Positions 36,786-48,700 of a stretch of DNA of 64,000 bases are shown in pieces (positions within the stretch are counted from its first letter, which is position 1; every line of letters starts with the position of its first letter). Source of the DNA: Centroberyx gerrardi (taxonomy: Eukaryota; Chordata; Actinopteri; Beryciformes; Berycidae); the NCBI RefSeq assembly GCF_048128805.1, contig NC_136010.1, forward strand, positions 23,283,480 to 23,347,479, read 5' to 3'. The notes beneath the pieces are model-generated. The model worked only from the letters and a program-made list of their open reading frames with translations. It ran no database searches and was not told where the DNA came from. Both the position numbers and the translations under genes were made by a program.

Positions 36786-39700
36786 TGCACTCTCCTTCAG
36801 CACCATGCTGTGTGTGTCAAAAATTATTTGGGGTGTTGTTTTCTTTTAGCAAGCCTGTGTCATCATTTGATGCATCATCGTTGACAACGTTGATGGAAGT
36901 GGGTGCAGCTTGTTGTGCGTTTTCCCTGCACTGATGATATATAGCCTATATATTTTACTAAGTGAGTTATATACCTTCCCTGTTGCTTTGCACATGTCCC
37001 AGGTCTGGTTTACTCGCTCATTTACTCATCAATGTTCTCAACAAATTATTGGTTAGGCCATTGTGTTTGCTATATTATTTGATTGTTTTACCTCACCTTT
37101 GGACTCACTTGAGGCTTGGGGCATTTGGCCATGGTTTACCACTGTGTAGATTTCCCAACAATACATAAACACATGAGCATATGTGCTTTCTTATGCGCTA
37201 CAGGCAGGTAGTATAGTGTGCCATATGAGGACAGATACCAATTTATATATAGCATGGGTATCGCATCTTAGGGCAGTTAGTCAAGTGTAGCGCAAATGCT
37301 CCAGGTAGGCGTTGCAGGTACTGGCTCTTTAGAATTTTGGAGTAATTTTGATCATATACGGACACACACACACACTCACCAGGGCAGCAGGTAGAGCACT
37401 GCCAGACTGAACCCTCCAATGATGGATATGAAGATGAAAATAGGAAGGCTGTTGCCAATATAAACAATGGCTGCCACTACTGGAGCAAAGATCTGAAACA
37501 TGGATTGTAACTGTAAAAGTACTTTACAAATAAAGTTTTATTATTGCTCTATATTGTGATGCATATCGGCTTATAGTAAACATCCTCTTGTTGAAGTTGA
37601 ACTCACAGAGAGGCCAATGTAGAGTGTGGTCTTCTTCCCCAGCCTACCCAGCAGAATCTGCCACAACGGGATAGACAGTGTAGCTGCTGTCTGAACAAGA
37701 AGAGAGAGAGACAATTAAGACAGACTCTTTGAGTTACTGATAGGGATGGGACGATATATCGAAACTTAATATATCTCAATACAAAAATGTGACAATATGT
37801 ATCGTGGGGCAGAAAAATGAATTGTGATATTAGCTTAATTTTATTCTGCTGTATGTCTGCTGTGAGACAGCTTGACCATCACAATTTCACAAGCTCTCCA
37901 TCCAAATTATATTATTTACACTTTGTAATGACATTTTAAAACTGTTGTTTACGTTCTAGCAAGCCAATGTCATCGCTAGAAAGATTTGTGGCTCAGAAAT
38001 AAACATAATTCTGCACAGCCAGACTTTGTTGTAACTGAACTTTTCTTTATTACATCGTATCGTGGTTGTATTGAATCGTGAACCCCATATCGCGTATCGA
38101 ATCGTATTACATATCATCCCATCCCTAGTTACTGACAAGAATGAGATCACCTGAAACTCTGATAGTGTATAGAGTCTCTACAGTAATGATTCTAGTATTG
38201 ATATAGCGTATTTCAGAAAGGAATTAGATCATAGATTGTAGTAGTAGATTATACCTAGTAACTTTGCAATATTTTAAGAAAGGTTTTTGTTTGATTGATC
38301 GATTGGTGGTAAAAGGCGAGATTTTGGCAACATCTTTTGTGCTAAGCGGTCATTGCTGTGGTATTATCGCACTGCACTTCCCAGAGATCAGTGTGGGCAG
38401 TATTGTGACGTCTTTTTCCTTGGATTTTCTGTTGATGAAGTTTGATTTTCTGTAGGTGGCGCTCTTTTCTTTGTCTGTTCAGTCATGGTGGCTATCACTG
38501 CTCATGCTTACTTCCCAGTTCTTCTTCTGTTCATTCCAAACAAACGGGAAACTTAAAAAGCATCACTTTCTGTGCGACAGAGAATTTTTCCCAATTAAGA
38601 CCCACCAGACACCGGGTGATTAGAACAGCAAATTTTAAGGAGCGCCTCTCCAAAGGGTTAAGGAGCGAAACATCTGTGAGCTGTGGACCTCGGCTGATGA
38701 CCCTGCAGCTGGCCCCTCCTTAGGTACTGTCGGAGGTGCATCAGGCAGCAATGCCAAGCAGGCAGCAACACCCATCTGTACTCTCGATTAGTCTGATTGC
38801 TAGACTCCTGGATGTCCCAAACTTCCTGAAGTGTGGTGAGGTACAGTGCGTGTCTGCAGTTGTTCAGACCTGTTTACTGTTAATGTGTTCAGCAGAAAGT
38901 CATTTGCCTAAAATATGATTAGACATAGATTGGTATAAAGGTGTGGATAGTGACCACATTACAGAGGTGTCATCAGTGTGTATTGTGCCACTCACCATCG
39001 TCGCAAGAATAATGTATTGGAAATAAGGCCCCAGGTTTGTAGCGTAGGTATAGAATAAGGCCATGTTCCCCTGTACCATCTACATACAAGATGTCACAGG
39101 ACGAGAGGAGAGGAGAGGAGAGGAGAGGAGAGGCGAAGCGAGGCGAGGCAGTGGTTATCTTTAAGGCAAAAGAACTGTTTATAGGCAAGTTAAGAGAATT
39201 ATTAAACTTATTTCAGTAATCAAACACCTATCCACACACATAGCAACCCTTACCTGAAAAGCGAGTGAGGAGAAAAGAAAGCCAAAGATCAGTCTGACAT
39301 AAGGAGTGTGTCTCATCGCCATTTTCACACCAGTCAGATAGGGCAGCTGGATCCTGCCCAGAGTACTAAGAGGAGCTGGAGAGGGGACAAAGGAGAAGAA
39401 AGAGGGATCATTGAACTCACTGGCCAACTTCTTTAGTAGTGTACACTGTTAGAAGAAAGTGTTTTGAAACCCAAAAAGTGGTGGCAACTCTGCTGCCACC
39501 ATTATAGGGGAGTTAAAACCCTGTTTACACTGGCGTATCAAGACAACTTTTAGTGTCACAAAACACCCTCTTGTGACTGTTTTGAGATCCCAAAATGGCG
39601 CTTTGTAGCACTCAGGTCACAGTTTTCAAACCTGATATGGAGCATGGATACACCAATGAGATAAGTGTTTTGAAACACATTTCAGAGATTCAAACTCTTT

Positions 39701-42700
39701 TATTCAAGGATTGGAGACACCCCTGATTAGAGACTTCACAGGGTTTCGAGGTCTGTAAAACCTGGAACTCTAAAACCTAGTAGCTAAGGTAAGGTGTTTC
39801 GAGAGCTTATTTTCCTCAACTCCAAACACCACTTAAGTGTTTTGATGCCTTATTTTCATGGACTGAAAACACCACTACGGTGTTTTAATAGCTGACTGTC
39901 AGGGAATCCTAACACCACTATGGTGTTTTGATTGCTTACTTTATGGCACTCCAGACACCACTATGGTATATTTAATCCCTTTTCTCATGTACTCCAAACA
40001 CCACTATAGTGTTTATCATTGTTTCATATGGTTTCATATCGATACACCCTCATATGGTGTATCAACCAACTATTTTACCTATTTGTCAAATATTGTTCAA
40101 TGAATTAAAATATCTTTACTACAAATGAGGACAGAAAAAGATTTTTCAGGCATTTTTATTTATGCTTCATTTATGCTTCGTGCAGTCACAAACAAATCTT
40201 AGTTTTATCAATAAACAATCAGCAGCATACAAGATATCGTATTGTACATATTGTAAGGCCATCCATGCCCACATGAAGCAATGAGATACATCATATGTTC
40301 CTAAGTTTCATAAAAATTCATAAGTAAAGTTAAAGATATTGTGTGACAATTATATTGTATACTGTACTATAGACAACTACACAATAATGAATAAACATTG
40401 GTTCAGTGGCATCCAAAATGTTGTGCGTGATGAACAGACAGGGATTGATCCATAGTATCCATATATTATCTGTTAGGGTTAGGCTTATTCAGTAGTTGTA
40501 TCTGTATACATTTTGGGATACTGCTACCACAAAATGAAGTACGAGAAAGCAAGGGCAGTGAGGGCTGACCTCAGAGAAGTTGTGCACAGCCAATACAGTT
40601 TTATTTGTGGCTACTATGTAAAATCTTTGCGCTGTAAGAATGGACCAGTGGTTGAAATATAGGGAGTTATAGGGCCGACTGAAGCATCTTGTGGAGTTGA
40701 TGTTTCCTCCTGGTGGAGCATCATGCTGCTCTGACCTCCTCATTCAACAGTGTTGAGGTCTGTGGCTGAGGGAGGACACATGATGGATGGACACACTCAC
40801 TCACACACACACACACACACACACCAGAGTTAGTTATGATTACACTTATATTCTACTTGAATTTGCAAAGGCACATACATGATAACTATTACAGTAGAAG
40901 CTGAAACACTGAAGTTCTGATAGTAGCCTATGTATTTAGCTACTGACACTAGCCACTGTCTGTAGTAGGTTACAGCACAGATTCAGCAGAGGCTACATTT
41001 GGCTACATTTGGTACTATTTAGCTATTAGCAAAGCAGTAATGTGATAACAATTGCTAAGGTTAAATAGAGAACTGTTTAAGATATCAACAACAGTACACA
41101 AGCTTAGCTAGCAAATATCAGCTAGCTAGCTTTAGGCTAGCTATAAATAGCTAACTAGCAAACTAAGGTGGCTATCTTAGTCATATACAAAATGTAATGA
41201 AACGATCTCCAGCAACATACTGTACCATTGCAACATGTTTGTCCAATCCAGCGTTAGCTGTGGGTAAACTTATCCTCTGTAGCAGCACAGCAGGAAGCAG
41301 AGAACGTTAGTTATGTATCATAACTCCAGATTCTATGAGTTTAGGCTTCGCCCTCTAAGAGCTGTCGCTATTGGGTTGATCCCCGCGCGCATGCGCAGTC
41401 GTGAAGATTTTCTTTCCCGCCACTGCACTGTACAGTGGCCTCACTCAGGTCCTCATCCACAGGATATACACCGTCTGGACCTGAGCTCTGCTCCCAAAAG
41501 CTAGAGATGTTCCGATACCATTTTTTCCTTCCCGATACCGATTCCAATACCTGAACTTGCGTATCGGCCGATACCGAGTACCGATCCGATACCAGTGCGT
41601 TATAACCTTGAGGTCAAGCACATTGCAGGCAAGAACAATAGTGTAGCCGATTCCTTGTCAAGAGGTTGAAGAGAGTTGCTTAGAAATGGTGGATGAAGTT
41701 GTGTAATCCTGTTCTAATTAGGAAGAGAATTCTAATTAGGAAGAGAATTTTAGGGTTAGCCTACATGATGGATTGTAGACCCTTGTGAGGAATTTTCTCC
41801 TTTAGCTTTGAGTGGGCTTAGTAAGTATTTTACATGGAAAATAGGAAAAGTGATAAAGTTTTTTGAAAACGAGAAAGAAAAAAAAAACCTTGTAAATAAG
41901 GATCAGTCTAGTGTCAAGTTTGTTTGTTTTTTGTTTATGGGGGGAGGAAATTTCACGGCACACCATCTCCCTATTGGCTGTCCTGCATGGCTGTCAGGCT
42001 AAGGGGGTGGGCTTACTTAATCACGGAGCCGGTGGAAGTCTGAAAGGGGGAGACTCCGAACAGGTGTGGGGTTCAGGTTTTTCGAAAGGCAATTTTGAGT
42101 GTCGTGACGGAGACGGAGGGTCCGTCAAGTTTTCCCCTCTCCTAACGGAGTTTTGTTTTCAAGTATTGTCCGCGTGTTACATGTCTACAAATGAACTGTC
42201 AAGTGAGCACCGAAGCCAAACGGTGTTGAACCACGGAGAGCGAGCTGGCGAGTGATGAGCACCGGATCAGTGCCGGGGCTGCGAGGCAACAGGTAAGCCT
42301 ACATACCTTACCTTTAGCCTGGCAGCCGAACGCTCATCTCCGGGAATCACATGCACGGGCGACCAAGCCCTGGAAGCCCCAGACACGAATGTTAAAATCC
42401 TGAACAATAACAGTATGTTCCCAGGGTTGTGTTTGCCGTGACATAATTGCCGCTCTAAAACAGTAACGTTAGTTGCCAGTGGCAGCACAGCGCAACTTGC
42501 TGTGTAGGCTACTGTTTTAGAGCGGCGAAGAAGAATTGATTTCCGGGAAAACGGCCATTTTATCCGGGTGAAACTACTTTAAAGTTTATTTTTTTCGGGG
42601 CTAATAAATGACGTGATATCGGATCGGTGCATGGACTCGCGTACTCGCCGATACCCGATCCAGCATTTTAGGCTGTATCGGAGGCATTTCCGATACTGGT

Positions 42701-45700
42701 ATCGGTATCGGAACAACTCTACCAAAAGCCAGTATTTTCCAGTATTGGAGCAGGGGGCCTAAGTCTTAGAGGGCTACGTCTATACTCATAAAATCTGGAG
42801 TTATGATACATAACTAACGTTCTATTTCGTATAGGCTTCGCCCTCTAAGAGCTGTCGCTATTGGGTTAAGGGCGAAGCTGATGTAGTCAATGCCTACTGT
42901 GACACCAAGGACCACAAGCAGATAACATACACCAGTTCACAACTCCATAATGCGAAGCGTAATAAGGCAGGGAGGCACCGGCTGTGCCATGGTTAACACC
43001 ATGTCAGCCTTGTGTGAAAAAAGGCGAGTGATAGTATACTCCCTCCACATAGCACTACCACTGCAGAATGAGGGACGTTGATTACGTACCGTAATGATCC
43101 CCCACAGAGCCCACTAATCCGTGATGATGAGATTAGAAGATCTGACAACGTGTCATCTGCCGACTAACACATTCAAAACCGAATGAGTCAGGGAGGACTT
43201 AGACACATTGCACAGATAGAAACGGATGAAAGGGCACGGAGAAACCCAAGATGCAGCTGCGCAGATGTCTGCCACCGCCATCCCTCTGAGGAGGGCTGTG
43301 GAGGAGGATAAGGCTCTCGTGGAGTGCGCCCGGACACCCTGCGGAGGCTCGACTCCGCTGCACTGTAGGCTTGTGTGATGGCATCACACAGCCAGTGCAA
43401 CAGACGCTGTTTTGACAGAGCTGAGCCTTGTGAATGCCCTCTGTAACGAATGAACAGCTGCTGTGTCTGGCTGATGTTTGCTGTGTGCAAAACATATTGA
43501 GACAAAGCGCGCACTGGGCAGAGTCGGTGAGACGCTTCCTCTGCCTCATTTCTGTGAGGCGGGAGGAAGAACCCCTCGAGGGAATAATTCTCGACCGAAA
43601 GGAGTTTGTTAGGACTTTAGGTGTGAATGAGGGATTTGGCTGTAAAGTTGCTGCGCTCCCGTCCTCTCTAATAGAAAGGCAAGACGGCGAGACCGACAGC
43701 GTGCATAGGTCACTCACTCTCTTAGCCGACGTCAGGGCTAGGAGGAGCGCTGTTTTTAGGGATAGCATCTTGAGAGAGATTTGGGCTATCGGCTCGAAAG
43801 GGGAACTCCCCAGAAAGCGCAGCACAAAGGGTAAATCCCACTGTGGAGTTAGAGCGCGCACGACAGGTTCTGTAACATATTATTGTGTTTAATCGCGCTA
43901 GTTCATATAGTGCTTCGCCTTCCGTAGCTGTAGTCTGTTCTGTCCCTACTCAGCACCCGTAGCTCTGTACACAGGATTGCGCAAGAATAAACAAGATGGC
44001 TCCCATTTGAGACGTGTGTCCCGTGTGTAGTACATTTCAGGTTCTGTCATCTGACTCCCTTTAAAAAGCGCTTCACCAAGGGATGCGCGAAAACCGATCT
44101 CTCTCCATAGCCTTCGTGGCAGGATGAAATGGCAGCAGCATACGCTTTTTTTAGATGTTTGAATGTGTTTTTCTTACCTCCCAGACAGCCATTCATTTCA
44201 ATTCATTTTGTTACGGCACGAAAATCAGAGACTTGAAACTTGCTTGAGATAGGTAATCCATCACATTGAACATCCTGCCTGGGTTTAAGTTACTGTATCG
44301 GTGTGTAGTAATTTAGTTGAATGCTCACATTGCCCATCTACATGTCTTCTGGTATGTTGACATGCTGGTGGGAAGCTCTGACATCATTAAAGTCGGCATT
44401 GCATTCACACGCTATTTGGTCAGAAAATCAAACCCAGCAGACAAACGAAATGGAAACATAGGCACCATGAAAAAGATGATGTGGATTTGGCGTCTTCTTG
44501 CTTTAAGAATGTTATGATAGTCTGGCTAATTATCAAGTGGAAAAATTGTTTTTCCGATTTATCAATAGTACTTGAATGCACCATCACTCTGAAACCCACA
44601 CAACAGAATGTAGGCTACTTCTCCACCAGAAAATAGTATTGAGAAGAAAATATTTTTTCACATACTAAATTCAAACCTCCATGACTGCTAAATGTGGGCA
44701 TGAATGTTAGCTGGAACAGAAGAGAATTTTAAGGTCGGTTTATCGCCTGAATGTTGAGTATTGAGTATGAATATTGAATATGAAATATTCAAAAAAAAAA
44801 GTATGGTATGCTTTGAAAAATGGTCAGTAGTAATGTAGGTATGCGTGCAGTGTAGTAAATGGACTACATGGTCCTTTAACAAAACCTGTCAGAGCTTTGT
44901 TGCTATGGTCCAGAGTTTATGTGTCACAGTCACTAATCTTTGCTGGATAAAAACACTTCCTGGTACAATTATCCAATTGCATGTCATCTAACTCAGAGCC
45001 AGAACCAATTAGAAGCCTTAAATCACTAAGGGCTTCAGTAACTCACCCAGTTGCTCCTTGACTCCCAGGAAGAGCACCAGACAGCAGAGGAAGTAGAGGG
45101 AGGCCAGGACCAGAGCAGCCACTGTATAGGCCCTCCTCTGAGACCAACAGACAGAGTTGATTACTGATAGACAATAATTAATAATTACATAAAGACAATG
45201 AGATGAGATGTCAAATTTCAAAAATATTTATCTTGTAGGCACATTGCAGGAACAAGAAATAAAGCTAAAGATATTACAGACGGGGCTCCTCTAATTTACT
45301 TCTCTTCAACTTATGTCATATGTCATGATATATGTATGTTAAATATCATTACATTCTGCTGATCGCAGTTGGTTAGTTAGTAAATATGTTTATTTTATTT
45401 TGATGATAACCTAATTTTTCCCAGTGGAACACACTGGCTACGTTTCCATACACAGAAAATTCCCTTCTTAACCTGGTTACACAAGTAACCTTGACCTAAC
45501 CTAATCTAACCTAACAGGGTTACTCAATGGATGTAAACACAGCCAATTACAGTGAGAGATACACAGTGAAACACACCACAGCTTAATTTGTTAATAGCAA
45601 ATATTGTGACTGGAGTCTTTGGAGAGAAGTGATGCATGGATCACTTACTGCCTCAGCACAGGCCAGTGGCCCTGTCAGAGATGAGAGAAAATGGAAGCTA

Positions 45701-48700
45701 GAAAAGCACAGAAGAGAAGAGAAAGACACAAAAGGCAAGATAAAAGGAGTATAATATGTGGCATATAATACAAAAGTAATCTGCTGCAACCTAACTGTGT
45801 CAGTGAGGGATGAGGTGAGGTTATGGAGGGCAGGATAAGAGAGGTTTATGGAGGAAGTATCACTGTAGTTGAGTTGACTGCAGACCCGTGTTTTCTTGGA
45901 GTGGTACACCCCCAGTATCTGACTCTGAATGACTGCACCCGCCAGCGTCGCAAACACCTCCATCCCCATTCCTAGATGGAAAAACAGAGAACAAGAAGAA
46001 ACAGAGGGAAAGAAAGATGTGGAAATGAGATACTTGCAGATGTCTCAGACATTGAAATACTTCCAAGAAATAGTAACAATGAAACTATCTTCTGTTGTTT
46101 TCATCATCATTTCGTAAATAACACCACCAGTAACTTTCCCTTTATTTTAGATGTTCTTTTTTATGCTTAAGGAAGTGGTTTTCTCACAGTACACAACCTT
46201 TTATGTTAGATGATGGTCTCACCCTCGGATAACCCAGTCTTCCATTACACCTCAAATGGCCAAGGAAGCCCACTTCTCATCTAAAGACACACCAACAACC
46301 TGCCAAATTCTCCACTGATGAAACTACTACACAGGCACATAAACACATACTAATACCATGGACAGCAGACTGAGGAACAGGTAATGTACATGTGGCAAGT
46401 GGGCCACATGTACCATCATCCATAAAACTACATCATGTAACTAGTGCAGGAAAGGAAATGGCAGATGTAAAAGGAGCACTGAAATGTTTTATTCAAGTGC
46501 AACTAATGTTATATCCCTTACATTTTAGTATTTAGTATTCATCTAAAAAAATGCTCCAGTAAAACAGTAAAAAGTACTGAAGCACAAACCATAGAAGTTG
46601 TTCCAACATGTTCCAAAATGTCAGATTACGTGACACACCTTCAGGCGGCCATAGTGGAGGTTTTCAGCTCTTAGTGGCTGTGAATCTCTTTCAAATACTA
46701 GCAGAAAAAATTCTACACCTTTAATCCTGCAGCACAGAATATTTGCTGGAGTAAAAAATAAAATACAAACAAATAACATATTACAATATACAGATGTTAA
46801 AACAATAATATACTGTATATTTAAGCAATATCACACAAGAGGGAGTGCTGTTGTACTGAATATCAGCGGCAGAGTGGCGAAGATAATCACAGCTGTGCTG
46901 ATATTCAGTACAACAGCACGACCTCAAGTGTGATATTGCTTTTATACAACAGTTGTATAAACAAAGCTATTCGTCAAGTAATGGTAATTTGAGACAACAG
47001 ATGATTTTTGTCTTTTATTCGTCTCCGCCAACAAAAACAGTTCCCTCAGCATTCCACTGCCCAGTGGAATGACAAACATGACATGGCATTAGAGATCGAT
47101 TTAGATCCATTTATATACACTGATCAACTTTTGATTTTGTGCCTCTATAAGGGAAACACTACATCTCATAGTAAAAGACGCCCTCTAGAGGCCAACTGAC
47201 GAAGCGTATCATCTCACGACGATTAATGCACAGTGAACGGACACGCAAGTGACGTCGCCTAGTCGCAAAATTTAATGGAGATTTGATTCACTTAATAGGA
47301 AAAACAGGTTTTGCATAAAATTCTAGATGACAGAAAATTAGCATGCAGACATGAAAACCAGTATGTGCTGTGGATTTGTCTTGAGCCAAGGAATTGAGGG
47401 GGAAAATTATTCTATGCCATGGCCTAGGAGCTAGGAGTTTTCCGTATCACAGGGAAACAAATCTACCTTCTCAGACTATTCACTTTTACTTATAAAATTA
47501 CTGTATAAGCAATATTTTTGAAAGGGGGGCGTTGAGGTGTTCTTGGGGGGCGTTTGTTTAAGGCGAGTTTACACCAAAGATTCATGACGAGACGAGTTGA
47601 AACTTGCAACTACTTGCAAAAGAATGTAGTCTGCAACATTCTAAAACCTGCCAGTTTACACCAATGAGACTAGACGAGACGGTGTATCCATACTCTTTAC
47701 TTCAGTGTTTCTGTCAGCTTTCTGTAGCGCAGCTTCATGCTGCCTTCATGGGAACGGGACGTCAGAGTATCATCTATAAAATTCACCAACATGGCGTTTA
47801 CTGTGTCAACTCAACAAAATGGACGGTCTTCCTTGGTATTCCCCGTGGAGGAAATTAAGAGTTTCTTCCTCTTGAAAGCATTCATTTCTCCCGAGGATAA
47901 CGCCGTGTTATCGGCGTGGTTACAAATTTACAAGAGGGATATTCCGACTTCCCGTGAAAGCAACTTAGCGTCTAGCATCCAGACACGCACTATAACACTA
48001 TTCAATTCAAGTGACTTTATTGGCATGACTGCATACAATATAACGTTGCCAAAGCATATTAACACAAACTATACAATCATAATAAACATAAATAAACAAT
48101 TTTCAAAAACAATATTCTAAAACCAGACACCTGCCACCTGACAAGTTGAGTCACAGCAACGCCATCAGCCGGCGTGATTCCAGCTGAGACGGGGGAGTTT
48201 ACACCGCTGCAACTTTTCTCTGCAGCGTTATAAAACGGTTTCGTCTAGTCGTGAACTTTAAAGTCTTCATTAAACATCTTTAATAAGTCTATGAATAAAA
48301 GGAAATGTGAACTCCCAAAACATGGGACATTTACCAGGTTTAATTTGCCTGGAATAGCACAAAACAATGTCAGACCAAACTCCATTCAAAAATCTGCTAA
48401 ATTAATTCTGCCCTATTTAATGCCAAAAAGTTACATGCTGCATATGTGACATAGGCTATGTGACATATGTGACTGTTTTTTTTTTCTTTTTCCTTTTTTT
48501 TTCCTTTTTGCACATTGGAAAACCGCGAGCAACATATCAGCAAAATGGCACAGAACAAGAAAAAATGCCGCCAGTATTCTATTGAATACCTTAGCTATGG
48601 ATTCATACCTTCTCCCACCAATGCACAACTTCCAATGTGTTTTCAAATGAGGCCATGAAACCCTCACGTCTCAAGGAGCACCTTACGAAGATCCACCCGG

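Noticed and set aside
38442-38723. 93-codon plus-strand frame in a transporter intron
   Set aside because: Antisense, without domain or splice context.
39100-39140. Direct repeats resembling a CRISPR array
   Set aside because: It is a GAGAG microsatellite in a vertebrate intron without spacers. No CRISPR, operon or bacterial feature exists in the window.
45649-45671. A 23 nt exon-like segment with AG and GTAAGT borders between transporter exons 6 and 7
   Set aside because: Including it breaks the reading frame into exon 7. The direct join of exons 6 and 7 keeps phase and matches the family.
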